From contig UBTA01000041.1 in NCBI GenBank assembly GCA_900468065.1, forward strand, positions 1 through 64,000: a stretch of 64,000 nucleotides of DNA, written 5' to 3'. The notes under the pieces are model-generated. The model saw nothing but the letters and a program-made list of their open reading frames with translations, made no database searches and was not told the origin of the DNA. Each line of letters opens with the position of its first letter. Positions within the stretch are counted from its first letter, which is position 1. The position numbers and the translations under genes are program-made. The DNA comes from Hyphomicrobiales bacterium. Lineage in GTDB: Bacteria > Pseudomonadota > Alphaproteobacteria > Rhizobiales > Rhizobiaceae. This document shows, one piece after another, positions 17,967-27,378 of this stretch.

Positions 17967-18971
17967 GTGTCTCTTTCAGATAACAAGACAACCAACGGCT
18001 GGTTCACTTCGGACAGTCGCAGAGTGATCATTCAGGAATACGGGATCTTCTTCGCATTCCTGCTGCTCTCACTCATTCTGTCGGTGTCGAATGAATACTT
18101 CCTGACGTCCGGCAATATTTCAAACATTCTGCTGCAGACCTCGATCAACGGCGTGCTGGCGATCGGCATGACATTCGTCATCCTGACACGCGGCATCGAT
18201 CTGTCCGTCGGCTCGGTTGTGGCTTTGGCCGGCATCGTCAGCGGAAGCCTTGCAACCACCTCCGCCACAGCCGGAGTGTTCGGTGCACCCTACCCGGCCT
18301 ATCTGGCGCTTGTCGTTGGTGTTCTCGTGGGCTTTGCCTGCGGTACGATCGTTGGGATAATCGTTTCCCGTTTCGCCGTGCCCGCCTTCGTTGCAACACT
18401 CGGCATGCTGTCGGCTGCGCGAGGGATGACCCTGATCTATGGCGGCGGCAAGCCGGTCCCGGGACTGACGCCCGATTTTCGCTGGATCGGCACCGGCAAT
18501 ATTCTCGGTGTACCGATGCCGGTCGTCATCCTGGCTGTCGTCTTCATCGTGTCGTGGTGGGTGCTGAACCGAACCCGGTTCGGACGCTATATCTACGCTG
18601 TCGGCGGCAACCCGCATGCTGCGAAGACGTCCGGCATCAATGTCACCCGCATCCGCTTTATCGTCTACACCATATCAGGTTCGCTTTCGGGTCTCGCCGG
18701 CATGATGCTTTCGGCCCGAACGGGCTCCGCACTGCCGCAGGCCGGCGTTGCCTACGAGCTGGATGCGATCGCCGCAGTGGTGATCGGCGGGACCAGCCTT
18801 TCGGGTGGCGTCGGTCGCGTCACCGGGACACTCATCGGCGCCCTGATCATCGGCGTGATGAACAACGGCCTCGATCTGCTCGGCATCCAATCCTACTACC
18901 AGCAGGTGCTCAAGGGCGCCCTGATTGTCGGCGCCGTGATGCTGGATCAAAAACGAAACCATGGTCAGTGA
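17967..18971 (+). CDS. Sugar ABC transporter permease (RbsC type)
   Basis: A 334-residue inner-membrane permease with about ten hydrophobic helices. The family block TRGIDLSVGSVVALAGIVSG, the region GGNPHAAKTSGINVTRIR and the loop IGGTSLSGGVGRVTGTLIGA are all present. It starts at GTG 17967 behind AAAGGGTAAG, 54 bases after the ATPase gene. Size and composition are normal for the family. Confidence 0.9.
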   Translation: MSLSDNKTTNGWFTSDSRRVIIQEYGIFFAFLLLSLILSVSNEYFLTSGNISNILLQTSINGVLAIGMTFVILTRGIDLSVGSVVALAGIVSGSLATTSATAGVFGAPYPAYLALVVGVLVGFACGTIVGIIVSRFAVPAFVATLGMLSAARGMTLIYGGGKPVPGLTPDFRWIGTGNILGVPMPVVILAVVFIVSWWVLNRTRFGRYIYAVGGNPHAAKTSGINVTRIRFIVYTISGSLSGLAGMMLSARTGSALPQAGVAYELDAIAAVVIGGTSLSGGVGRVTGTLIGALIIGVMNNGLDLLGIQSYYQQVLKGALIVGAVMLDQKRNHGQ

Positions 18972-19055
18972 CCAGGATGTTCGGGTTGCACGCGCAGCCC
19001 GCAATGAAGCGGCACGCCATAATGGCGGCCGGAACTCTCTATGGAGGAGAATGAG

Positions 19056-20042
19056 ATGAAGAGACTGTTGATTGGCCTTATCGCCAGCGTCGCTATTTTT
19101 GCCGCACCGGCCATGGCCCAGGAAAAGAAGCTCAAGATCGGTGCCACGACCTACGGCCTCAATGCCGAATTCATGCAGCTTTGGTCGGCAGCGCTGAAGG
19201 AGCATCCCGCAGTCAAGAGCGGTGATGTCGAACTGACCGTGTTCGACGGCCGCTATGATGCTCTTGTTCAGCAGGAGCAGTTCAACACGATGATCACACA
19301 GAAGTTCGATGCGATCATCTTCGTGCCGATGGATGTCGAAGCCGGTGCAGCCGCTGTTCAGGCTGCCCATGATGCCGGTATTCCCGTCGTCGGCTCGAAT
19401 GCCCGCGTCAACTCCGACCTGCTGACATCCTATGTCGGGTCGAACGACGTTCTGGCCGGCGAGATGGAAGCCAAGGCCGTTCTGGACAAGATGGGTTGCA
19501 AGGGCAATCTCGTGATCCTCGAGGGACCGATCGGCCAGTCCGGCCAGATCCAGCGCCTCGAGGGCAACCAAAAGGCACTGCAGGCCTGCCCTGACGTGAA
19601 GGTTCTCGAAACGCAGACAGCCAACTGGTCGCGTGCGGAAGCACAGACGCTGATGGAGAACTGGCTGACGGCTCATCCTGGCCAGATCAATGGCGTCATC
19701 GGTCAGAACGACGAGATGGCACTGGGTGCGATCGAAGCCATCAAGGCCGCTAATCTCAACGTGTCCGACTTTGCAATCGCCGGCGTCGACGGTGTGACGG
19801 ATGCGATCAACGCCGTCAAGGACGGCCTGATGGCGTCTGTTTTGCAGGACGGCAGCGCGCAGGCGCAGGGTGCTCTGGACGTTGCGATCAAGGCGGTCCG
19901 GCCTGACTATACGCCGGTTTCGACCGTGTGGACGCAGTATCCGGACATGAAATGGAACGACGGCAAGGACAAGGATTATCTCGTTCCTTGGACCCAGGTC
20001 ACAACGAAAAATGCCGACAAGCTTCTGGAATCGCGCAAGTAA
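19056..20042 (+). CDS. Sugar/polyol ABC transporter substrate-binding protein
   Basis: A 328-residue periplasmic receptor (Peripla_BP_4). The ATG at 19056 is chosen over one at 19041 because GGAGGAG lies between them and MKRLLIGLIASVAIFAAPAM is a clean signal peptide cleaved near AMAQ. The mature part has DAIIFVPMDVEAGAAAVQAA, IPVVGSNARVNSD and GQNDEMALGAIEAIK, the ligand-binding cleft segments of ribose/xylitol/erythritol-type receptors. From the downstream enzymes a four- or five-carbon polyol is the probable ligand. A hairpin follows the gene. Confidence 0.88.
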   Translation: MKRLLIGLIASVAIFAAPAMAQEKKLKIGATTYGLNAEFMQLWSAALKEHPAVKSGDVELTVFDGRYDALVQQEQFNTMITQKFDAIIFVPMDVEAGAAAVQAAHDAGIPVVGSNARVNSDLLTSYVGSNDVLAGEMEAKAVLDKMGCKGNLVILEGPIGQSGQIQRLEGNQKALQACPDVKVLETQTANWSRAEAQTLMENWLTAHPGQINGVIGQNDEMALGAIEAIKAANLNVSDFAIAGVDGVTDAINAVKDGLMASVLQDGSAQAQGALDVAIKAVRPDYTPVSTVWTQYPDMKWNDGKDKDYLVPWTQVTTKNADKLLESRK

Positions 20043-20058
20043 TATATGAGAAAGAAAG

Positions 20059-20075
20059 GGGCGGCGGTGCCGCCC
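20059..20075 (+). terminator. Hairpin after the binding-protein gene
   Basis: GGGCGGC pairs with GCCGCCC around a three-base loop, 17 bases behind the stop codon. No T tract follows. It probably stabilises or partly terminates the upstream message, raising binding-protein output over the enzyme genes. Confidence 0.5.
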
Positions 20076-20103
20076 TGATCTCAACGGACTGAAAGTGGAA
20101 AAA

Positions 20104-20877
20104 ATGACCGACACAGCCCCGCAGATTGACCTCAATTTCCCGCTCACAGGCAAGATCGCACTTGTCACCGGCGGTGCCTCCGGCATTGGCGCTGCGATTG
20201 CCGATGCCTTCGCTTCAAAAGGCGCCACTGTGGCCGTGCTCGATATCAATACCGAGGTGGCGACACTGAAGGCTGACGCGCTTGGCAATGGCGCAAAGCC
20301 GTTCGTTTGCGACGTCTCCAGCGTCGATTCGGTTAACAAGGCTGTTGCCGACGTGCTGGCTGCATTCGGCGGCATCGATATCGCCGTCAACAGCGCCGGT
20401 GTGGTCTATCTGGCGCCTGCCGAAGACCTGTCTCTGGACTATTGGGACAAGACGATCAACATCAATCTCAAGGGCAGTTTTCTTGTCACCCAGGCCGTCG
20501 GGCGCGCCATGATCGCTGCCGGCAAGGGCGGCAAGATCGTCAACATGGCGTCGCAGGCCGGCACCGTCGCGATCGAGGAGCATGTCGCTTACTGCGCCTC
20601 GAAATTCGGCGTCATTGGCATGTCGAAAACCTTTGCGGCCGAGTGGGGCAAGCATGGAATTTGCGTCAACACGATTTCGCCCACCGTCGTGCTCACCGAC
20701 CTCGGCAAGAAAGCCTGGTCCGGCGAAAAGGGTGAAGCCGCCAAGAAGAGAATCCCGACCGGCCGTTTTGCCTATCCGGAAGAAGTCGCCGCCGCTGCCG
20801 TTTTCCTGGTCTCGGCAGGCGCGAACATGATCAACGGTGCCGATCTGCTCATCGACGGTGGCTACACCATCCTCTGA
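20104..20877 (+). CDS. Short-chain dehydrogenase, polyol dehydrogenase (D-threitol dehydrogenase-like)
   Basis: A 257-residue classical SDR. The NAD-binding TGGASGIGAAIADAF and the NSAG motif are present, with the catalytic Ser in NMASQAGTVAIEEH and the YCASK tetrad further on. Asp-rich LDINTEV after strand two predicts NAD rather than NADP. It resembles the D-threitol and D-arabitol dehydrogenases that sit beside DhaK-like ketose kinases. Here it would oxidise an imported polyol to a ketose such as erythrulose or dihydroxyacetone for the downstream kinase (inference). A GTG at 20095 is an alternative start. Confidence 0.82.
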   Translation: MTDTAPQIDLNFPLTGKIALVTGGASGIGAAIADAFASKGATVAVLDINTEVATLKADALGNGAKPFVCDVSSVDSVNKAVADVLAAFGGIDIAVNSAGVVYLAPAEDLSLDYWDKTININLKGSFLVTQAVGRAMIAAGKGGKIVNMASQAGTVAIEEHVAYCASKFGVIGMSKTFAAEWGKHGICVNTISPTVVLTDLGKKAWSGEKGEAAKKRIPTGRFAYPEEVAAAAVFLVSAGANMINGADLLIDGGYTIL

Positions 20878-20907
20878 GCGGCAGCGTCTGGAATTTAAGG
20901 AGACACT

Positions 20908-21900
20908 ATGCAGCGTTTTATCAATGATCCCAATCTGGTCGTCGAAGACACCGTCAAGGGCTTCGTCAAAGCCCATTCCGACATCCTGCGCCTTGGACAG
21001 AACCCACGCGTCATCGTCGCCAAGGATGCCCCGGTCGCCGGTAAGGTTGGCGTCATTACCGGCGGTGGTTCGGGACACGAGCCTGGATTCATGGGCTACA
21101 CCGGTAAAAATATGCTGGACGCCGTGGCGGTCGGCGAATTGTTCTCCTCACCAACCGCGAAGAGTTTTCACGATGCGATCCGCGAAGCCAATGGCGGCAC
21201 TGGCGTCATCTGCCTCTATGGCAACTATGCCGGCGACAACATGAACGTCAAAATGGCCGTGCGGCTTGCCGCCAAGGAGGGCATCGAGGTCGCAACCGTC
21301 GTCGCCAATGACGACGTCTGTTCCGCACCCCCGCATGAAAGAGAGAAACGCCGCGGCGTCGCCGGCGAAATCTTCATGTGGAAGATCGGCAGCGCCAGGG
21401 CAACGCAAGGCGGTAGCCTGGAAGAGGTCAGAGCGGTCGCCCAGAAAGCCATCGACAACTGCCGATCCATCGGTGTCGGTCTAGGCCCCTGCACCCTGCC
21501 CGCCGTCGGCCATCCAAATTTCCAGATCGAGCCGGACACTATGGAAGTTGGTATCGGTCATCACGGAGAACCCGGCGTTCGCGTCGAGCCGCTGAAGTCA
21601 GCCGAGGCGATTGCGAGGGATATGTGCCAGATCGTGCTGGACGATCACAACTTGCCGGCTGGAACGGAAGTCGCCGTTCTTGTGTCGGGCCTCGGTGCCA
21701 CTCCGCTCAACGAGCTTTACATCCTGAACGATACAATCGAGACCGAAATTTCGGCGCGGGGCCTGATCATTCATAGAACCTATATCGGCAACTACTTCAC
21801 GTCGCTGGAAATGGTGGGGGCAACACTCACCGTTTTTGCACTTGATGCCGAAACGAAAGCGCTTCTCGACGTCGAAGCCAACTGCACCATGAAGCTTTAA
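20908..21900 (+). CDS. dhaK: Dihydroxyacetone kinase-type substrate-binding subunit (DhaK-like)
   Basis: A 330-residue DhaK fold. TGGGSGHEPGFMGYTGKN and LYGNYAGDNMN contribute to the substrate pocket. The His that forms the covalent hemiaminal with the ketose is kept (His219 in GHHGEPG), and LGATPLNELYIL is conserved. The usual DhaK length is about 330-356. It binds the ketose while the partner DhaL supplies nucleotide. AAGGAG precedes the ATG, and the dhaL gene follows after ten bases. No DhaM phosphotransferase gene is present, so an ATP-dependent two-chain kinase for dihydroxyacetone or erythrulose is likely. Confidence 0.88.
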   Translation: MQRFINDPNLVVEDTVKGFVKAHSDILRLGQNPRVIVAKDAPVAGKVGVITGGGSGHEPGFMGYTGKNMLDAVAVGELFSSPTAKSFHDAIREANGGTGVICLYGNYAGDNMNVKMAVRLAAKEGIEVATVVANDDVCSAPPHEREKRRGVAGEIFMWKIGSARATQGGSLEEVRAVAQKAIDNCRSIGVGLGPCTLPAVGHPNFQIEPDTMEVGIGHHGEPGVRVEPLKSAEAIARDMCQIVLDDHNLPAGTEVAVLVSGLGATPLNELYILNDTIETEISARGLIIHRTYIGNYFTSLEMVGATLTVFALDAETKALLDVEANCTMKL

Positions 21901-21910
21901 GGGGCGGGTT

Positions 21911-22552
21911 ATGCAGACATTCAAGAACAATTCCGCCGCGGCGATCGTGCTCACCATTGCCGATCGCATCGTTGAAAACCGCGCCTATCTCAGTGAGATC
22001 GACGGCAAGATCGGCGATGGCGACCACGGCGTCAACATGGCCAAGGGTTTTGGCATGGCAGCCGAACAGTTGAAGGGACAGGACACGACGCTCGGCCAAG
22101 CCTTCGAGGTTCTCGGCAATGTGCTGATGGACGAAATCGGCGGCTCCATGGGACCGCTCTATGGCGTGATGTTTACCGAGTTTGCCGATAAGCTCAAAGG
22201 GCACGACGATGTCGACCCGAAGGTCTTCAGTTCCATGCTGCATGCCGGCCTCGAAGGCATCCAGTCGATCGGTTCTGCCAAGGTCGGCGACAAGACCCTG
22301 CTCGACGCGCTGGTGCCGGCCATCGAGGCTTTTGATGGCGCGATTGCTGCCTCACGATCCTTTGACAGCGCGCTGGATGCGCTGGTCGAAGCCGCCGAAA
22401 CGGGTCGGGATTCAACGCTCAACCTGGTCGCAAAGATCGGACGCTCGGCCCGTCTTGGCGAACGGTCGCTTGGTGTTCTCGATGCCGGTGCGACATCCTG
22501 TGCCATCATCTTGAAGGAAATATCGATCGCGGCAAAGAGCCGTCTTCATTGA
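21911..22552 (+). CDS. dhaL: Dihydroxyacetone kinase-type nucleotide-binding subunit (DhaL-like)
   Basis: A 213-residue DhaL domain. The Mg/nucleotide-binding aspartates appear in DGKIGDGDHGVNMAKGF near residue 35. GGSMGPLYGVMF and the C-terminal GRSARLGERSLGVLDAGATS complete the family pattern. It pairs with the DhaK gene ten bases upstream to form an active ketose kinase. A second DhaL gene (24867) accompanies the regulator-DhaK fusion, so this is one of two kinase sets in the island. Confidence 0.87.
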   Translation: MQTFKNNSAAAIVLTIADRIVENRAYLSEIDGKIGDGDHGVNMAKGFGMAAEQLKGQDTTLGQAFEVLGNVLMDEIGGSMGPLYGVMFTEFADKLKGHDDVDPKVFSSMLHAGLEGIQSIGSAKVGDKTLLDALVPAIEAFDGAIAASRSFDSALDALVEAAETGRDSTLNLVAKIGRSARLGERSLGVLDAGATSCAIILKEISIAAKSRLH

Positions 22553-22722
22553 TGCCGCCACCGCATGTCGTGCATCGCCTGGCTAAACGGAGACTTCCCA
22601 AGGCCGGCGACCGGATGAACAGCGGTCCGGTCGCCGACCGCACGCGGCGCCTCGACAGCCTTGCAAACTGCCGATATTGCATCCATCCTGCCAATCGAGA
22701 ACATGGGAGACAGCGCGGTTAG

Positions 22723-24822
22723 ATGACGGTCAAGCAGGCACAGCCGCGCAAGAATGTTTCAAGCAAGGACAACCCGTCCGAGCCGTTTGACGCAATGCCG
22801 CTACGCTACGGCGACGATCCCTATGTCTGGGCCTGCTGGCTCTATTATGAAGACGGCATGACGCAGGGCGATATTGCAGAGGCCATGGGCATATCCCGCG
22901 CCACGGTCAACAGCTACCTCGCAGAGGCGCGCGAGCGCGGCATCGTCAACATCTCCATCGAGCCGGCCAGGCTGGCCTCCCTGACGGTGGCCCAGGAGCT
23001 CAAGCGCCATTTCGGGCTGGTCGACTGTCTCGTTGTGCCGAGCGACGACAAGGCCCGCTCCCTGATCGAGCGCCTTGGTGGTGCAGGTGCACAGGCGCTT
23101 CAAAGGCTTCTGAAGTCCGGGGACACGATCGCTGTCGCCTGGGGACGGACCGTTCTTTCCATCGGAGAGCGAGCCCTGGCACCGGGCCTGCAGGACGTGA
23201 CCGTGGTCCAGGCGACCGGCGGCACACGGGCAAGCTTTGGCTACACACCTGAACTCTGTGCGTCATCGATTGCCGATGCGGTCGGTGGCAAGCTGATCAA
23301 CATCTCCGCACCCGCCATCGTGTCGAGCAACGACATTCGTGACATGTTCATGCGCGAGCCGTTGATTGAAAGTCAGTTCCAGACCCTGGCGCGCGCCAAC
23401 AAGGCGCTTTTCGGTATCTCGTCGCTGCGCCCGAACTCGACCATCCACACCAGCGGTTTTTTCGAATCCGTCTCTCTGCAGGACTATCTGGCCAGGAACG
23501 CCGTCGGAGTTGTTGCGGGCCGTTTTATAGACGGACACGGGCGCGCCATTTCCGGGCCTCTGGATGAGCGAACCATTGGCATATCACTGGAGATGCTTAA
23601 GAACATTGAACTGCGCATCGCTGTTGCCGGCGGGTTCGATAAGGTTCCGGCGATTCTTGCCATGCTTCGCGGTGGTTATGCCAATGTGTTGATCACCGAT
23701 GCCGCAACCGCGCGCGGTATTCTCAACGCGGATGGTGTTCCCGAAATCGACCAGAGAGGTGCGCATCGCGGTAGGGTCGACAGTCTGCCAGCGGCGTCAA
23801 AAACCACCCAGCGCATCTACACCAAGAAATTCCTCAACAATCCGGACAGAGTTGTCGATGAGTTGCTGGAGGGCATCGTCAAGTCGCACGTGCACCTTCT
23901 TCATCCGATTGACAAATCCCATCGCGCCCTCGTCGCGCGTAACGGTCCACGGTCTGGAAAAGTCGGCCTTGTGATTGGTGGCGGTGCGGGGCACGAACCG
24001 GGATTCTATGGCTACGTCGGCAAGGGCCTGGCCGACGCCGTCGCGATCGGCAACATTTTCTCCTCTCCGCCACCCGGGCCGATCCTGCGTTGCACGGAGG
24101 CTGCATCCGGCGGAGAAGGCGTGTTGTTCGTCTACGGCAACTATGCCGGCGACGTGATGAATTTCGAAATGGCCGCCGAAATGGCAGAGGCAAAGGGCAT
24201 TCCGGTCCGCACCGTTCTTACCACCGATGACATTGCCTCGTCGCCGCTGGAGGACCGCGAAGGCCGGCGCGGCGTTGCTGGAAACCTCTTTATCTTCAAG
24301 GTCGCCGGCGCTGCCTGCGACCTCGGTTTCTCGCTCGCCAAATGCGAAACCCTGACCCGCAAGGCCAATGACCGCACCTACACGGTCGGCGTCGCACTGG
24401 AGCCTTGCTCCATGCCGCAAACCCGGCGGCACAATTTCGATATCGGACCCGACGACATCGAATTCGGGATGGGGATCCATGGCGAACCGGGTGTTGTGCG
24501 CGAAAAGATGATGACGGCGGATGCGATCACGGACAGGGTCATGGATCGTATCTTTTCCGAGATGAAACCGGCGGCCGGCGATCAGGTCGCGGTGCTGGTG
24601 AACTCCTTTGGGGCAACCCCGCTGATGGAACTGTACATTCTCTTCAGGAGGGTCGAGCAACGTCTGAACGCGAAGGGCGTCACCATCGTCGCAAACTGGG
24701 TCGGGCATTACTGCACTTCGCTCGATATGGTCGGTGCATCCATTTCGATCCTGCATCTCGATGACGAACTGACCGTGCTGCTGAACCACCCCTGCGACAG
24801 CGTCACATTGAAGATGAGCTGA
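22723..24822 (+). CDS. Fusion of SorC-type sugar-sensing regulator with complete DhaK
   Basis: One uninterrupted 699-residue frame joins two proteins. Residues about 25-345 are a SorC/DeoR-type regulator: helix-turn-helix at 46-66 (MTQGDIAEAMGISRATVNSY) and a sugar-binding effector domain (GDTIAVAWGRTVLSIGERAL, then MLKNIELRIAVAGGFDKVPA and YANVLITDAATARGIL). Residues about 365-699 are a full DhaK with GGGAGHEPGFYGYVGKG, VYGNYAGDVMNFEM, the substrate-binding His586 in GMGIHGEPG, and FGATPLMELYIL. There is no stop or frame change between the parts. The protein could phosphorylate substrate with the DhaL encoded at 24867, or use DhaK as a second sensor; in E. coli, DhaK and DhaL subunits control the regulator DhaR. 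It probably controls this island. Confidence 0.9.
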   Translation: MTVKQAQPRKNVSSKDNPSEPFDAMPLRYGDDPYVWACWLYYEDGMTQGDIAEAMGISRATVNSYLAEARERGIVNISIEPARLASLTVAQELKRHFGLVDCLVVPSDDKARSLIERLGGAGAQALQRLLKSGDTIAVAWGRTVLSIGERALAPGLQDVTVVQATGGTRASFGYTPELCASSIADAVGGKLINISAPAIVSSNDIRDMFMREPLIESQFQTLARANKALFGISSLRPNSTIHTSGFFESVSLQDYLARNAVGVVAGRFIDGHGRAISGPLDERTIGISLEMLKNIELRIAVAGGFDKVPAILAMLRGGYANVLITDAATARGILNADGVPEIDQRGAHRGRVDSLPAASKTTQRIYTKKFLNNPDRVVDELLEGIVKSHVHLLHPIDKSHRALVARNGPRSGKVGLVIGGGAGHEPGFYGYVGKGLADAVAIGNIFSSPPPGPILRCTEAASGGEGVLFVYGNYAGDVMNFEMAAEMAEAKGIPVRTVLTTDDIASSPLEDREGRRGVAGNLFIFKVAGAACDLGFSLAKCETLTRKANDRTYTVGVALEPCSMPQTRRHNFDIGPDDIEFGMGIHGEPGVVREKMMTADAITDRVMDRIFSEMKPAAGDQVAVLVNSFGATPLMELYILFRRVEQRLNAKGVTIVANWVGHYCTSLDMVGASISILHLDDELTVLLNHPCDSVTLKMS

Positions 24823-24866
24823 ATATTTGGATCGGCTGGACATGCGTCCTTCCGAGGGAGACTGTC

Positions 24867-25511
24867 ATGACGGATAACGCGGCGCGGGTTATTGGCCGGA
24901 TGTTTAGCGATATTTCCATCGCGATCGACGCACATAAGGATCACCTGACCGCTCTGGATGGGGCGATCGGCGATGCTGACCACGGGATTACGATGTCGCT
25001 CGGCTTCAACGCGGTAACGAACGAACTGGCCGGGATGGATCTTGACCACGTCGCAGCCTCGGCTGTGCTGGCCAGCGCAGCCGCAGCCTTTTTGAATGCG
25101 GTCGGTGCTTCGACCGGCCCTCTCTATGCCAGCGCATTTCTGCAGGCGGCAAAGGTATTGGAGAAGAGCGAGACGCTCTCGCTCGAAAATCACGTTGAAA
25201 TGATTGTCGCCATGACAGCCGGAATTCAGGAGCGTGGCAAAGGGCAGCGGGGCGACAAGACCATGCTGGACGCGTGGATTCCCGCGACAGAAGCTGCCAT
25301 CAAAGCGCAGAATGACGGTGCAGACGTTCGGGTTCTTTGGAACGAGGTCATACATGCAGCGGAAGCCGGAGCGAACGCCACGCGCTCCATGGTAGCAGCC
25401 CGCGGAAGAGCGGCCCGGCTCGGCGAACGGTCGTTAGGCCATGTCGATCCGGGAGCCGCTTCCGCGGTGATCATCCTTCGGGCAATGAAGAACAGACTAG
25501 ACTTCTCTTAG
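24867..25511 (+). CDS. dhaL: Second DhaL-like nucleotide-binding subunit
   Basis: A 214-residue DhaL domain, clearly diverged from the one at 21911. It keeps DGAIGDADHGITMSLGF (metal-binding aspartates; DADHG instead of DGDHG), GASTGPLYASAFLQ and GRAARLGERSLGHVDPGAAS. GAGGGAGA precedes the ATG, 44 bases after the regulator-DhaK fusion gene. It is probably the kinase partner of the fusion protein or its regulatory partner. It is the last gene of the polyol island; IS debris follows within 100 bases. Confidence 0.85.
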   Translation: MTDNAARVIGRMFSDISIAIDAHKDHLTALDGAIGDADHGITMSLGFNAVTNELAGMDLDHVAASAVLASAAAAFLNAVGASTGPLYASAFLQAAKVLEKSETLSLENHVEMIVAMTAGIQERGKGQRGDKTMLDAWIPATEAAIKAQNDGADVRVLWNEVIHAAEAGANATRSMVAARGRAARLGERSLGHVDPGAASAVIILRAMKNRLDFS

Positions 25512-25605
25512 ATAGGCTGACCCGGCGTTGATGATGTAGACGCCCGCGACGACTCCAGTGTGTGGCAAATTGTGATTGTTTGAACCACCATTCGAGATAA
25601 GCATC

Positions 25606-26627
25606 ATGAGTGAAGTTCGTACGATCGGGCTGGATTTGGCCAAGATCGTGTTTCAGGTCCACGGAGCTGATGAGACTGACGCGGTTGTGTTTCGCAAGCA
25701 GTTGCGGCGCAGCCAGGTTTTGAAATTCTTTGGTGGCCTGCCACGGTGCCTAGTTGCGATGGAAGCCTGTGGAAGCGCCCATTTCTGGGCGCGTGAGACC
25801 GTTTGGGACACGAAGTCCGCATTATCCCACCGGGCTACGTAAAGCCCTTTGTGAAGCGGCAAAAGAACGACATGGCTGATGCCGAGGCGATCTGCGAGGC
25901 GGCCCAACGACCAACGATGCGCTTTGTCCCGGTGAAAAGCGAAGAGGCGCAAGGAGCAGCAGTCATGTTGCGCACCCGTGATCTCTTGATCCGGCAACGA
26001 ACGCAGACCATCAATGCCTTGCGCGGTCATTTGGCGGAGTTCGGCGAGGTGGCACCGCAGGGTTTGAATTATGCTTCGAAACTGATCGCGATGGTCGAGA
26101 ATCCGCAAACAGCGCTTCCAGAAACGGCGCGGACCGCTCTGCGGTTTCTGACCGCTGCTTTGTCACAACTGAATGATCAGATCCGGACGCTGGATGCGCA
26201 GATCGTGCGCCGGGCTCGTGAAGATGAGACTGCTCGCCGCTTGATAACAATCCCCGGAATTGGACCGTTGATTGCCACTACTCTGGTGGCGCTTGCACCG
26301 TCACTTGAGACCTTCAAACGTGGGCGTGACTTTGCTGCATGGCTTGGGCTTGTGCCGCGGCAACATTCGACGGGCGGCAAACAGCGGCTCGGGTCCACGA
26401 CGAAGATGGGAGAACGATCTTTACGGCGGCTCCTGATCATAGGGGCCAATAGCGAGCTTGTGTGGCGTACCAGCAAGGGGGCCACCCCTGGAACGTGGCT
26501 GGCAAAGATGCTGGCGCACAAACCACCGATGCTGGTGAGAGTAGCGCTTGCCAACAAGATGGCGCGCATCGTCTGGGCTATCATGGCCAGAGGAGAGATA
26601 TACAGATCTCCGGTTGCTGCGGCATAA
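25606..26627 (+). pseudogene. IS110-family transposase, frameshifted
   Basis: The first frame, from ATG 25606, reads MSEVRTIGLDLAKIVFQVHG, the start of the RuvC-like DEDD catalytic domain, to ACGSAHFWARE. It then slips at about 25795-25803. The next frame resumes with LGHEVRIIPPGYVKPFVKRQ and runs to 26627, including the C-terminal IS116/IS110/IS902 domain (ITIPGIGPLIATTLVALAP, FAAWLGLVPRQHSTGGK with its catalytic Ser region). Total length of 1022 bases is one short of a 340-residue gene, so a single-base deletion explains it. Programmed frameshifting is not known for this family. Confidence 0.8.
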
Positions 26628-26836
26628 ATCAAGCCAAAGCAACCATGTGCTCCAAAGTGTCTCAAGAGCACGCGGCGTTGATTTGGACATGCCCTGCGAA
26701 CACCATACGGGCCCGCGGCATATGAAAAAGCCGCATCAAAGGCCGGACACATGTCAGCACCCGACCACGCGCATAAGAGGTGGCTCGGTTTGTCTGAACA
26801 GTTTCGGGCGTTTCGATAAGTGGATTTCCGCCTCGA

Positions 26837-27244
26837 TTATGCCGCCACCATTATTGGTGCCAGCGCGTTGAAGTAGGCCTGATCCGGTGTCTGCCGGTCA
26901 AGGGATGAATGTGGGCGTCGGCTCAGCGTGGTGTGATCGGGCACTGGCAAACCCAATCCCATGATGTTAAGCACCGAACTCAGAAGCCCTTCGCTGTGGC
27001 GCAACCGCAGCCCAAACATCATGCCCAGCATCAGAGCAGTTTCGATCGCCAGATCCGAATAGAGAGGCTGGCCACCGCGCGTCCTGCGACGTGGGGCTGC
27101 CCAGCCCGCCAACGCTGCCGGCGTTATCCAAAGGGTTAAACTGCCACGGCGGCGAAGGCCAGCCTCATACTCCGCCCAGTTCGTAACTTTGAACTTCATC
27201 TTGCCGATGTGATGTCGGCGGGCGGCGTTATGCTTGTGCGGCAT
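26837..27244 (-). pseudogene. Chimeric IS debris: IS5-family N terminus joined to IS3-family C terminus
   Basis: One 135-residue open frame consists of two unrelated pieces. From ATG 27244 it reads MPHKHNAARRHHIGKMKFKV and continues to DHTTLSRR, the N-terminal part of an IS5-family transposase. From about 26915 it reads PHSSLDRQTPDQAYFNALAP and ends, which is the C-terminal tail of an IS3-family OrfB integrase. Neither part can function. The in-frame join is probably accidental and records a deletion or insertion between two elements. Confidence 0.7.
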
Positions 27245-27378
27245 GCTGGATCAATCTTGCAATTTTCGATCGCAGCCACTTAGTTGCAGAACGTTGAAAT
27301 TTGATCCCCGTACCACCGCCGCTAATTTGGCCTTCCGTCGTCAAAAAACGTCGTTAGGCTAAGGGGCCATTTCAAATT

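Noticed and set aside
18675-20390. 571-codon leftward open frame
   Set aside because: It overlaps the permease, binding-protein and SDR genes on the other strand, all of which have clear family signatures; no motif is seen in the leftward frame.
25606-26627. Programmed frameshift in the IS110 transposase
   Set aside because: IS110 transposases are normally made from one frame and no slippery sequence is obvious; a one-base deletion explains the length.
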